Assembly: GCA_044508625.1 (NCBI GenBank)
Contig: JBIQHJ010000010.1
Span: 1-64,000, forward strand
Length of the DNA: 64,000 nt
Source: Castellaniella sp044508625
Lineage (GTDB): Bacteria > Pseudomonadota > Gammaproteobacteria > Burkholderiales > Burkholderiaceae_B
Direction of reading: 5' to 3'
The position numbers were made by a program, and so were the translations under genes. A model generated the notes under the pieces. It saw only the letters and a list, made by a program, of their open reading frames with translations. It did not search any database and was not told where the DNA came from. Every line of letters starts with the position of its first letter. The first letter of the stretch is position 1. Below are positions 1 through 8,495 of this stretch, piece by piece.

Positions 1-911
1 GCGCCGACCGCATCGAGGGCTGCCTGTTCGGCAACGGCGAGCGCACCGGCAACGTGGACCTGGTCACCCTGGCCCTGAACCTCTACACCCAGGGCATCCA
101 TCCGGGCCTGAATTTCTCGGACATCGACGAGATCCGCCGCTGCGTCGAATACTGCAACCAGTTGCCCGTGCACCCGCGCCATCCCTACGCCGGCGACCTG
201 GTGTTCACCGCCTTCTCGGGATCGCACCAGGACGCCATCAAAAAGGGCTTCGCCGTCCAGCAGGCCGACGCGATCTGGGAGGTGCCCTACCTGCCGATCG
301 ATCCGGCCGACCTGGGACGCAGCTACGACGCCGTCATCCGCGTCAACAGCCAGTCGGGCAAGGGCGGCGTCTCGTACCTGCTCGAGCAGGAGCACGGCCT
401 GGTGCTGCCGCGCCGCCTGCAGATCGAATTCAGCCGCGCCATCCAGCGCGTCACCGACGAGACCGGCCGCGAGGTCACCCCGCAGGACGTCTACGACGTG
501 TTCTCGGCCGAGTACCTGGTCCGCGAGACGCCCTGGAAACTGGTGCGCCACCGCATCACCGGCAGCCCCAAGACCGATGGCCGCAAGCAGTTCGCCATCG
601 AGGTCGAGGTCCAGGTCGACGGCGAGGTCCGCCACCTGGAGGGCCAGGGCGACGGCGCGATCTCGGCCTTCGTGAACGCGCTGGGCGTGGACGCGCGCAT
701 CATGGACTACCAAGAGCACGCCATCGGTACGGGCACCGACACGCGCGCGGCCTCGTACGTCGAGATGCGCATCGGCGATGCGCCCACGGGCTTTGGCGTG
801 GGCATCCACGAGGACATCGTGACCTCGTCGTTCCTGGCGATCCTGAGCGCCGTCAACCGCCACGCGGCCATGCAAGAGCAGCAGGCCACCCGCGAGAACG
901 TCGCGGCCTGA
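1..911 (+). CDS. leuA: 2-isopropylmalate synthase, 3' part only
   Basis: This is the C-terminal part, about 302 residues, of 2-isopropylmalate synthase, which condenses acetyl-CoA with 2-oxoisovalerate in the first committed step of leucine biosynthesis. The gene is open at the left edge of the window; the reading frame begins at base 3. The visible part starts near the end of the TIM-barrel catalytic domain (GNGERTGNVDLVTLALN) and holds the HPRHPYAGDLVFTAFSGSHQ segment with conserved His and Ser residues. It then runs into the C-terminal LeuA regulatory domain, where leucine feedback acts in this family, recognisable from VDARIMDYQEHAIGTGTD. It ends just before a strong hairpin shared with the convergent DUF1840 gene. 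The family assignment is secure; the start cannot be seen. Confidence 0.95.
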   Translation, partial: ADRIEGCLFGNGERTGNVDLVTLALNLYTQGIHPGLNFSDIDEIRRCVEYCNQLPVHPRHPYAGDLVFTAFSGSHQDAIKKGFAVQQADAIWEVPYLPIDPADLGRSYDAVIRVNSQSGKGGVSYLLEQEHGLVLPRRLQIEFSRAIQRVTDETGREVTPQDVYDVFSAEYLVRETPWKLVRHRITGSPKTDGRKQFAIEVEVQVDGEVRHLEGQGDGAISAFVNALGVDARIMDYQEHAIGTGTDTRAASYVEMRIGDAPTGFGVGIHEDIVTSSFLAILSAVNRHAAMQEQQATRENVAA

Positions 912-948
912 ACGCACGGCAGGCGCTGCGCCCGCCAAGCCATCGAGA

Positions 949-981
949 GTGAAGGCAAGCCCCCGCGGGGCTTGCCTTCAC
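949..981. terminator. Bidirectional hairpin terminator between leuA and the DUF1840 gene
   Basis: A perfect 15-bp stem (GTGAAGGCAAGCCCC, 949-963, pairing with 967-981) closes a 3-base loop. It sits between two convergent genes. The stop codon of the DUF1840 gene (978-980) lies inside the right arm. The following T run on the plus strand is short (ATTTG). Confidence 0.75.
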
Positions 982-1325
982 CATTTGGGGGCGGGCTCCC
1001 AGGTCACGTCCTCGCCTTTTTCGCGGGCCAGGCGCAGCATGGTCAGCAGGGGCCAGGCGCGCCTGCCCAGGCTGACGAACTGCTCGATGGGGTGTTCGGC
1101 CGCATCGTCGTGGTTGCTTTCATGGTCCTTCTTGGGCTCTGGCGCGGCGGCGATCGCGGATTCGATGCCGGCGATCGCCGCATCGAGCTGCGCCCGCGTG
1201 ATGACGCCGCGCTCTGGCATCTCGGGCCCGTCGAAAGTCTTGCCCGCGGCCTGCAGGATCGGCCTGGCGTGCTTGGCGAACATCAGCACCTCGGCGGCGG
1301 ACTTGGAGTGGAATAGGACGAGCAT
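978..1325 (-). CDS. DUF1840 domain-containing protein
   Basis: A 115-residue protein of the DUF1840 family, known from betaproteobacteria and without an assigned function. The start is the ATG at 1325, giving MLVLFHSKSAAEVLMFAKHA, the usual beginning of this family. Visible elements are this N-terminal segment, a GVITRAQLDAAIAGIESAIA helix, a charged linker rich in Lys, Glu, His and Asp at about residues 61-78, and a C-terminal PIEQFVSLGRRAWPLLTMLR helix. There is no signal peptide or membrane segment, so it should be cytoplasmic. It is convergent with leuA and divergent from the Rhs gene. A much longer open frame runs through it antisense to the Rhs gene, but only this part has a recognisable family. 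Confidence 0.85.
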   Translation of the reverse strand: MLVLFHSKSAAEVLMFAKHARPILQAAGKTFDGPEMPERGVITRAQLDAAIAGIESAIAAAPEPKKDHESNHDDAAEHPIEQFVSLGRRAWPLLTMLRLAREKGEDVTWEPAPKW

Positions 1326-1418
1326 GGTCGGATTCCCGCAATGGACACGTCGATACACTAACGCAACTTCCCTACCCTGCCAAGCAGCAGAATGGCGGCT
1401 GTCCACCGGAGGTCCGAC

Positions 1419-4400
1419 ATGCCCGCCCAGCCCTCGCGCCGCCCTCGTCCGCTGCCCTCGATCCTGCTCGCCTGTGCACTGGCCGGCGCCGCCTTGGCCG
1501 CCGCCGCGCCCATCGGCGCGCAGGGCATGTGCCACGCCCCCGCGCAGGGCCCGCCTTGCGGATCGCCCGGGACGGCGCCGGCCGCCGAGCCCGCGCTGAA
1601 CCTGGGGATCGGCAACCCGGTCCACCTGGCCACCGGCCAGAAATTCCACCACGACGTCGACCTGCCCGCGCCCGCCGACGGGCGCCATCCGCCGCTGGTC
1701 CGCATACGGCGCTCCGGCGACGCCGCGCCCGGACCCTGGGGTGCGGGATGGCGCAGCGAATACGAGGTGCGCCTGGCGGCGCGCGGCGCGGGATGGCACA
1801 TCGTGCAGGCCGACGGCACGCGCCTGCGCTTCGGCGCCGATGGCCGGGCGCCGGACCCGGCGGCGGGCCGGATCGAGGTCTCGCCCCCGGGCCATCTCTG
1901 GCGCTGGCCCGACGGCACGGCACTGGCGTTCGACGCCCGGGGCGCACTGTCGGCCCTGCGCCCGCCCGGGCGGGCACCCATCCGCATCGTCCGCCACGCC
2001 TCGGGGCCGCTCGCCGGCGCCATCGAGCGGGTCGAGCAAAACGGCGGCAGCCTGCGCTTCGTCTACGATGCCACGGCCTCGCCGCCCCGCGTCGCGCACG
2101 TCGACACCCCAGCCGGGCGCCTGCAGTACCGCTACGGCCCCGGCCCGGACGGCCGCTCGCGGCTGCTCGCCGTCATCCGCCCCGACGGCATGCAGCGCCG
2201 CTACCTGTACGAGACCGGCCGCCAATCGGGCCACGCGCACGCGATCACCGGGATCGAGCTGGCCGATCGGGACGGACGGACGGCGCGCGTCCGGAGCTGG
2301 ACCTACGACGCCGGCGGCCGCGTCACGCAAGCCGTGCCGGGGCCGCCCGGGCAAGCGCGCGGGCGCCTGCGCATCCAGTACGCGGACCACGCGGGCGAGG
2401 CCGGCCTCACCCGCGTGCTGGGCGCCGGCGGCGCGCGCACCGAGCTGTTCCATGGCGTCCGCGGCGGGCGCCATGTGCTGCGGGCGGTGCGCGGCGACGG
2501 CTGCCCGGGCTGCGCGCCGCCCGGCCTGGAGGCCGCGTACGATCCGCAAGGCCGGCTCGCCGCCCTGGGGGGCCTGCGCCTGGCCCGCGACGGTGCGGGC
2601 CGCGTCACGCGCATCGTCCCCGTGGCGCCGGGGTGGCCGGGACTGGTCCTCGAACCCGGCCGGGGCCGGCGCGGGCACGTCTGGCGCGCGGCGCTCACCG
2701 GCACCACCCGCGTCCTCCCCGACGCCCACGGCCGCCCCGTCCGGATCGAGCACGCGAACGGCGACCGGTTGGATCTCGCATACGACCGGGCCGGGCGCCC
2801 CATCGCCCTGGAGGCCGGCCGCGGCGGCGGCACCGCGCTGCGGACCACGCTGGACTGGCACGGCCCCCGGCTCGCGCGCATCCGCCATCCCGACGAGACC
2901 GAATCCCTGCATCACGACGGCGAGGGCCGCCTGGTCCGGCGCGAGGTCCGGCGCCCGCACGCCTCGGGCGAGCTGCGCTACGAGGAATCCTTCGCCTACG
3001 ATGGGCGAGGGCGGCTCGTGCGCCACGGCCTGCCCGAGGGCGGCGCCCTGCACTACGCCTGGGGCGACGGCGCCCGCCTGTCGGGCATCGCCTGGGAGAC
3101 CCCGGCCGGCGAGCGCCATACGGTCATCGAGACGGTGGCGGGCGAACCCGGCTACCGCCACGGCAACGGCCTGCACTTGGCGAGCCACGCCGGGGCCGAC
3201 GGACGGGCCGACACCCTGGTGCTGCGCGACGGCGCCACGATCCGCTGGCTGTCGCGCCGCGCGCATGCGCCCTCGGGCCTGGTGCGCCGCAGCCTCGAGG
3301 ACGTGCCCGAGGCCGGATACCAGGCCACGCGCCACTATGCCTACGACGCGCGGGGACGCCTGGCGGGCCTGCGCGAGCGCGCGCGCCTGGGCGGCGAGAC
3401 CGTGCTCGCCCGCGAGGACTGGCTGGCCTGGCGGCCCGACGGCGCGCTGCTGGCCCGCGCCGGCCGGGCCAGCCCGGAGGCGGGGTCCGGCCCCGCCGAG
3501 CCGATCCGGCGCGATGCCTCGGGCCTGCCCCTGCGGGCCGAGGGACTGGACCTGCGCTACGGCCCCCAGCGCCGCCTGGCGCGGGCCGAACGCGCGGGCC
3601 GCGCCGTGGCCGAATACGCCCACAACGGCCGGGGCCAGCAGATCCGGCGCAGGGACGCCGCCGGCGAGACCGAGCTCTACTACCTGGACAACCGCGTGGC
3701 CGCCCTGTGGCGGCGTCCCGCGGCGGCCGGTCCCGGCGCGGCACGGGGCCCGACCTTCGGCATCAGCCAGCGCTTCGTCTACGCGCACGAGGTCCCGGTC
3801 GGGCTCATCGAGACCGGTCCCGACGGCACGCCCGTGCTCTATGCCGTCCACTCCGACCTGCTGGGCGCGCCGCGCCTGGCGACCGACGGGGACCGCCGCA
3901 TCCGCTGGCTGGCGGACCTGGACGCCGGCGGCCGCGCCACGCGGCTGGCGGGGGACCTGGTGCTGGACCTGCGCCTGCCCGGCCAGCTCCACGATCCGGC
4001 CACCGGCTGGCACGACAATATCTTTCGCAGCTATATGCCCGGCGCCATGCACTACCTCGAGCCCGACCCCCTGGGACCGGTCCCGGGCCAGCAGGCGCTG
4101 GGCTACGCCGGGCAGCAGCCCATGCGCCACGTCGACCCGCTGGGGCTGCTGCTGATGGCCTTCGACGGCACCCGCAACGACCGGGCCACCGCGAGCAACG
4201 TCTGGAAACTTTCCCAGCGCTACGCGGGCGGCCCGGTCCACTACCATGCGGGCCCGGGCAACGAGGCCTATCTGGACTGGGACGCCATCACGGCCGCCAG
4301 CGCTGGCCAGATCCTGCGGAACCAATGGCAGTCGCTGCTCAACACCCTGGCGCGCGCCCGGGGCTCACGCCAGCCCGTCCCCATCGACATCCTCGGCTAT

Positions 4401-5135
4401 TCGCGCGGCGCGGCGCTGGCCCGGCATTTCGCCAACCAGGTCGCCGCGCACACCCGCGACGGCTGGTTCTCGATCGACGACCCCCTGCGCGGGACGATCG
4501 GCCTGTGCGTCGACCTGCGCTTCATGGGCCTGTTCGACTCGGTGGCGCAATTCGGCCTGCTGGGCGCGCGCAACGCCGGCTACGAGCTCGGCATCGCCGA
4601 TGCGTGGCAATGGGTCGCCCACGCCGTCGCCCTGCACGAATACCGCCTGATGTTTCCCCTGCTCTCGGCCGACGGCGCGGGCCACCCCAACGCGGTCGAG
4701 GCGCCCTTCATCGGGGCGCATGCCGACATCGGCGGCGGCGTGCGCCTGAACCACGCGGGCGAGCCCGAGCCCGCCGGCGACCTGTCCGACGTGGCGCTCA
4801 ACTGGATCCTGTGGCAGGCGCGCGCCGCGCTGGCGCCCTTCGGCGACCTGGCGCCCGAGGACCGCCAGGTCACCGAGGCGCTGCTGCACGACGGGCGCCC
4901 CGCATGGCAGCGCCTGCTCCCGGACGGCGACCGCGCCATCCAGGACAGCCGCGGCATGGCCACCCTGATGCCCCAGGGCCGCCACGAGCACCTCGGCGAC
5001 GCCCGCCGCCGCGAGCTGGAGGCCTACATCCGGCGCGTGGACGGCTGGCGCCAGGCATCGGACGGCGTGGCCGGCGAGGTCGACATGCAGGGATACGGGC
5101 AATGGCTGGAGGCCGCCCTGGGCCTGCGGATGTAG
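1419..5135 (+). CDS. Secreted Rhs-repeat protein with C-terminal DUF2235 hydrolase
   Basis: A 1238-residue Rhs/YD-repeat protein ending in an alpha/beta hydrolase domain. I chose the ATG at 1419 over the upstream ATG at 1392 because GGAGG lies 6 bases before it. The N-terminus then reads as a signal peptide: basic residues, LPSILLACALAGAALAAAA, and cleavage near APIGAQG. A DUF6531-like segment (IGNPVHLATGQKF) is followed by many YDxxGRL repeats and the Rhs core. The conserved border DPLGL is at 906-910. Residues 911-1238 match DUF2235, the family of type VI lipase effectors such as Tle1: FDGTRND at the start, nucleophile Ser995 in GYSRG, Asp1040 in GLFDS and His1101 in GAHADIGGG. In Rhs proteins the shell encloses the C-terminal toxin. 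No PAAR domain is visible, and no candidate immunity gene is adjacent. Domain calls are secure; the toxin role is inferred. Confidence 0.85.
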   Translation: MPAQPSRRPRPLPSILLACALAGAALAAAAPIGAQGMCHAPAQGPPCGSPGTAPAAEPALNLGIGNPVHLATGQKFHHDVDLPAPADGRHPPLVRIRRSGDAAPGPWGAGWRSEYEVRLAARGAGWHIVQADGTRLRFGADGRAPDPAAGRIEVSPPGHLWRWPDGTALAFDARGALSALRPPGRAPIRIVRHASGPLAGAIERVEQNGGSLRFVYDATASPPRVAHVDTPAGRLQYRYGPGPDGRSRLLAVIRPDGMQRRYLYETGRQSGHAHAITGIELADRDGRTARVRSWTYDAGGRVTQAVPGPPGQARGRLRIQYADHAGEAGLTRVLGAGGARTELFHGVRGGRHVLRAVRGDGCPGCAPPGLEAAYDPQGRLAALGGLRLARDGAGRVTRIVPVAPGWPGLVLEPGRGRRGHVWRAALTGTTRVLPDAHGRPVRIEHANGDRLDLAYDRAGRPIALEAGRGGGTALRTTLDWHGPRLARIRHPDETESLHHDGEGRLVRREVRRPHASGELRYEESFAYDGRGRLVRHGLPEGGALHYAWGDGARLSGIAWETPAGERHTVIETVAGEPGYRHGNGLHLASHAGADGRADTLVLRDGATIRWLSRRAHAPSGLVRRSLEDVPEAGYQATRHYAYDARGRLAGLRERARLGGETVLAREDWLAWRPDGALLARAGRASPEAGSGPAEPIRRDASGLPLRAEGLDLRYGPQRRLARAERAGRAVAEYAHNGRGQQIRRRDAAGETELYYLDNRVAALWRRPAAAGPGAARGPTFGISQRFVYAHEVPVGLIETGPDGTPVLYAVHSDLLGAPRLATDGDRRIRWLADLDAGGRATRLAGDLVLDLRLPGQLHDPATGWHDNIFRSYMPGAMHYLEPDPLGPVPGQQALGYAGQQPMRHVDPLGLLLMAFDGTRNDRATASNVWKLSQRYAGGPVHYHAGPGNEAYLDWDAITAASAGQILRNQWQSLLNTLARARGSRQPVPIDILGYSRGAALARHFANQVAAHTRDGWFSIDDPLRGTIGLCVDLRFMGLFDSVAQFGLLGARNAGYELGIADAWQWVAHAVALHEYRLMFPLLSADGAGHPNAVEAPFIGAHADIGGGVRLNHAGEPEPAGDLSDVALNWILWQARAALAPFGDLAPEDRQVTEALLHDGRPAWQRLLPDGDRAIQDSRGMATLMPQGRHEHLGDARRRELEAYIRRVDGWRQASDGVAGEVDMQGYGQWLEAALGLRM

Positions 5136-5295
5136 CGCGCCGCGGACGGACGGGGCGGGGTGCCCCGACCGGAGCGGGCCGCGCGGCCCCGCTGAAATCA
5201 AGCTATCATTCCAGGATGCCCTGACGATCCCGTTTCGACGGAATCGGCCCGACCCGGGCCTGCGTTCCCGCATCCCGAAACCCTTTCCGCACTCC

Positions 5296-6981
5296 ATGCT
5301 ACCAGAGCAACACGCCCAGCTCATCGCCATCGTCCAGTCCGCGCTCGCCCGCGCCATCCCCGGGGCCGCGCACGAGATCACGCTCGAACGACCCAAGATC
5401 GCCGCCCACGGCGATGTCGCCTGCAACGTCGCCATGCAGGCCGCGCGCGCGGCGCGGCGCAATCCGCGCGAGCTGGCGCAGGCCCTGGCCGAGCTGATCC
5501 TGGCCGACGAGCGGGCCGCGGGCCTGGTCGCCGAGGCCGAGGTCGCGGGCCCGGGCTTCATTAATTTCCGGCTGGCCCCCGCCGCGCACCAGGCCGTGCT
5601 CGGGGCGATCCGCGAGCACGGCGCGCGCTATGGCCACCGGGCGCCGACCGGCGAAAAGGTCATGGTCGAATTCGTCTCGGCCAATCCCACCGGCCCGCTG
5701 CACGTCGGCCATGCGCGCCAGGCGGCGCTGGGCGACTCGATCTGCCGGCTGTTCGCCACGCAGGGCGCCCAGGTGACTCGCGAGTTCTACTACAACGACG
5801 CCGGCAACCAGATCCACAACCTGGCGGTCAGCGTCCAGGCCCGCGCGCGCGGCATCGAGCCCGGCTCGCCGGATTTCCCCGCCGACGGCTACAAGGGCGA
5901 CTACATCCTCGACATCGCGCGCGACTACATGGCGCGCGCGACGCTGCAGGCCGCCGACGGCGAACCCGTCCAGGCCTCCGGCGACCTCGACGACCTCGAG
6001 GCCATCCGCCGCTTTGCCGTGACCTACCTGCGCCGCGAACAGGACCTGGACCTCCAGGCCTTCGACCTGCGCTTCGACAACTACTATCTCGAGAGCTCCC
6101 TCTATTCCAGCGGCCGGGTCGAGCGCACGGTCCAGGCCCTGGTCGACGCGGGCCACACCTACGAACGCGACGGCGCGCTGTGGCTGCGCACGACGGAACT
6201 GGGCACCGGCGACGACAAGGACCGGGTCATGCGCAAGTCCGAGGGCGGCTACACGTATTTCGTGCCGGACGTGGCCTACCACGTCTCCAAATGGGAGCGC
6301 GGCTTTCACCGGGCCATCAACATCCAGGGCACGGACCACCACGGCACCATCGCCCGCGTGCGGGCGGGCCTGCAAGGGCTGAACCTCGGCATCCCCAAGG
6401 ATTACCCCGCCTACGTGCTGCACAAGATGGTCCGCGTCATGCGCGAAGGCGCCGAGGTCAAGATCTCGAAGCGCGCCGGCAGCTACGTCACCCTGCGCGA
6501 CCTGATCGACTGGGTCGGGCGCGACGCGGTGCGGTTCTTTCTCGCCCAGCGGCGCGCCGATGCCGAATTCGTGTTCGACGTCGACCTGGCGCTGTCGCGC
6601 AGCGAGGAAAACCCGGTCTACTACATCCAGTACGCCCACGCCCGCATCCACTCGCTGCTGAACCAGCACGCCGGGCTCGAGGCGCGGGTCGACGAGGCCG
6701 ACCCCTCCGTCCTCGCCGCCCCCACGGAAATCGGCCTGCTGCAGAGGCTCGCCGAATATCCGGGCGTCCTGACGCTGGCCGCCCAGGAACTGGCGCCCCA
6801 CCAGTTGGCATTCTGGCTGCGCGACTGCGCGGCGGACTTCCATGCCTGGTACAACGCCGAGCGCATCCTGGTCGACGACGTTCCGCTGCGCGACGCGCGG
6901 CTGCGCCTGGCCAAGGCCGCCGCCCAGGTGATCGCCAACGGCCTGGGGCTGCTCGGCGTCTCGGCCCCCGAGAGGATGTGA
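5296..6981 (+). CDS. argS: Arginyl-tRNA synthetase
   Basis: A class I aminoacyl-tRNA synthetase of 561 residues that charges tRNA-Arg in the cytoplasm. The N-terminal Arg-tRNA recognition domain includes KIAAHGDVACNVAMQAARAA. The HIGH-type signature is HVGH at residues 136-139, within NPTGPLHVGHARQAALGD. The second ATP-binding signature is KISKR at 389-393, and the C-terminal DALR anticodon-binding domain contains NPVYYIQYAHARIHSLL. Length is normal for the bacterial enzyme. A candidate -10 box TATCAT lies at 5204-5209, upstream of the ATG at 5296. The SPOR-domain gene follows after 6 bases, and this argS, SPOR, dsbA order is common in Alcaligenaceae. Confidence 0.97.
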   Translation: MLPEQHAQLIAIVQSALARAIPGAAHEITLERPKIAAHGDVACNVAMQAARAARRNPRELAQALAELILADERAAGLVAEAEVAGPGFINFRLAPAAHQAVLGAIREHGARYGHRAPTGEKVMVEFVSANPTGPLHVGHARQAALGDSICRLFATQGAQVTREFYYNDAGNQIHNLAVSVQARARGIEPGSPDFPADGYKGDYILDIARDYMARATLQAADGEPVQASGDLDDLEAIRRFAVTYLRREQDLDLQAFDLRFDNYYLESSLYSSGRVERTVQALVDAGHTYERDGALWLRTTELGTGDDKDRVMRKSEGGYTYFVPDVAYHVSKWERGFHRAINIQGTDHHGTIARVRAGLQGLNLGIPKDYPAYVLHKMVRVMREGAEVKISKRAGSYVTLRDLIDWVGRDAVRFFLAQRRADAEFVFDVDLALSRSEENPVYYIQYAHARIHSLLNQHAGLEARVDEADPSVLAAPTEIGLLQRLAEYPGVLTLAAQELAPHQLAFWLRDCAADFHAWYNAERILVDDVPLRDARLRLAKAAAQVIANGLGLLGVSAPERM

Positions 6982-6987
6982 CCCAAG

Positions 6988-7650
6988 ATGGCGACTCGCA
7001 AACGCAAAACGTCCTCGCGCTCCGGCGGGACCTGGCTCGGCCTGATCCTCGGCATGGTGCTGGGCGTCGGCGCCGCCGTGGCGGTCGCCCTGTTCGTCAC
7101 CCAGGTGCCCATGCCCTTCATGGACAAGGCCAGCCGCAGCACGCCCTCGACCCTGCTGCCCGACGTGGCCAACGCGCCCGATCCCAACATCGCCCTGTAC
7201 GGCAAGGACGGCCCCGCCGGCACCCGCAACCCCGAGCAGGGCGGCGGCACCAACAACCCGCCGGCCCCGGCGCCCGACGAGAGCGGGAATCCCCTGGCCG
7301 ACGACATCGGCAAGCTGATCGCAGGCCTGGACAAACCCGCCGCCCCGCCGCCCATCGCCCCGCCACCGGCCCCGGCCGCGCCCGCACCCGCGAAATCCGC
7401 CGCCCCGGCCCCGGGCACCCAGACCATCTACTACCTGCAGACCGGCGCGTTCCGGTCCAGGGACGAGGCCGACGCCATGCGCGCCCGGGTGCTGCTGCTG
7501 GGCCTGCCGGTGCGCATCGAGCAGGCGCAGTCCAATGGCAGCACCATCAACCGGGTGCGCGTGGGGCCCTTCAAGGGCATCGACGAAATGAACCGCGCGC
7601 GCACCCGGCTCGGCAACGAAAAGATCGAATCATCGGTCGTCCGGCCCTGA
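6988..7650 (+). CDS. SPOR domain protein
   Basis: A 220-residue inner-membrane protein. A basic N-terminus (ATRKRKTSSRSGG) is followed by one membrane segment at about residues 14-36. A long Pro/Ala-rich periplasmic linker comes next, then a C-terminal SPOR domain from about residue 147 (IYYLQTGAFRSRDEADAMRA to the end). SPOR domains bind denuded glycan strands of septal peptidoglycan, and proteins with this layout resemble FtsN or DedD. The gene starts 6 bases after argS and is probably cotranscribed with it and with dsbA. The domain call is firm; a specific role in division is inferred from the family. Confidence 0.88.
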   Translation: MATRKRKTSSRSGGTWLGLILGMVLGVGAAVAVALFVTQVPMPFMDKASRSTPSTLLPDVANAPDPNIALYGKDGPAGTRNPEQGGGTNNPPAPAPDESGNPLADDIGKLIAGLDKPAAPPPIAPPPAPAAPAPAKSAAPAPGTQTIYYLQTGAFRSRDEADAMRARVLLLGLPVRIEQAQSNGSTINRVRVGPFKGIDEMNRARTRLGNEKIESSVVRP

Positions 7651-7689
7651 TCGGGCGCCGCCCCTGACCTTCGCACCATGGAGCCCCTG

Positions 7690-8319
7690 ATGAAGTCCTT
7701 TCTTTCCCGCATCGCCCTGGGCCTGATCCTGGGGCTGTCCCTGGCGGCCGCCCCCCTGGCCCAGGCCGCCGACCCGGCCTATGACGTCGTGGAGCCCGCC
7801 CAGCCGTCCGATTCGCCGGGCAAGATCGAAGTCCTCGAGTTCTTTGCCTATACCTGCCCGCACTGCAAGGCGATCGAGCCGCTGGTCGAGAAATGGGTCC
7901 CGACGCTGCCGGCGGACGTGGCCTTCAAGTCGGTGCCGGTGGCCTTCAACGCCAGCATGCAGGACTTGCAAAAGCTCTACTACGCGCTGGAGGCCCTGGG
8001 CCGCCTGGACCTGCACGCCGCCGTGTTCCGCGCCATCCACGACGAGCACCAGCGCCTGTTCAAGGCCGACGCGATCATCGACTGGGTCGCCCAGCAAGGC
8101 GTGGACCGCCAGGCCTTCACCGACGCCTTCAATTCCTTCGGGGTCAAGACCCGCGTGACGCGCGCCGACGAGCTGGCCAAGGCCTACCACATCGACGGCA
8201 CGCCCTCGTTCGCGATCGGCGGCCGCTACGTGACCTCGCCCTCGCACACCGGCACCTACCAGGGCGCCATCGACGAGGCCGACAAGCTGGTCAAGCAGAT
8301 CCTGGCCGAGAAAAAGTAG
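7690..8319 (+). CDS. dsbA: Periplasmic thiol:disulfide interchange protein DsbA
   Basis: A 209-residue periplasmic oxidoreductase that introduces disulfide bonds into exported proteins and is normally reoxidised by DsbB. I favour the ATG at 7690 over the one at 7678 because GGAG lies 6 bases upstream of it and it leaves a compact signal peptide (MKSFLSRIALGLILGLSLAA, cleaved after AQA). The mature protein has a thioredoxin fold with an inserted helical domain. The redox motif is CPHC at 56-59 in the context FFAYTCPHCKAIEP, and the cis-proline loop is GTPSFAIGG. It follows the SPOR gene by 39 bases and is convergent with a trans-sulfuration enzyme gene across a repeat-containing spacer. Confidence 0.94.
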   Translation: MKSFLSRIALGLILGLSLAAAPLAQAADPAYDVVEPAQPSDSPGKIEVLEFFAYTCPHCKAIEPLVEKWVPTLPADVAFKSVPVAFNASMQDLQKLYYALEALGRLDLHAAVFRAIHDEHQRLFKADAIIDWVAQQGVDRQAFTDAFNSFGVKTRVTRADELAKAYHIDGTPSFAIGGRYVTSPSHTGTYQGAIDEADKLVKQILAEKK

Positions 8320-8495
8320 GGCGGCCCGGCGGAGGGGAATGATGCCCCCACGCTGCGCCTGCGGCTTGCCATCCACCTCGCGGCCTGCATGCCGCTCGGA
8401 TTCGTCAGGCGCGGGATGGATCCATCCCGCGTCCGGACTCATCCCCGAGGGGGCGCTTTCGCCTTGGGGCGGCCCGGCGGCGAAAGGGCCCGCGT
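8320..8495. repeat. Palindrome-rich spacer between dsbA and the metC-like gene
   Basis: This 176-base convergent spacer holds no credible gene. It contains a perfect 20-base palindrome, GCGGGATGGATCCATCCCGC (8411-8430). A second GC-rich inverted region follows (CCCCGAGGGGGCG then CGCCTTGGGGCGG), and GCGGCCCGGCGG occurs near both ends. The style resembles the short GC-rich intergenic repeats scattered in Burkholderiales genomes. The palindrome could also act as a terminator for both flanking genes. The repeat-family assignment is from memory of such elements, not from a search. Confidence 0.45.

Noticed and set aside
978..4325. A 1115-codon open frame antisense to the Rhs gene
   Set aside because: Only its 3' end (the DUF1840 protein from 1325) is recognisable. 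The rest is low-complexity Ala/Arg/Gly/Gln sequence, the typical antisense shadow of a very GC-rich gene.
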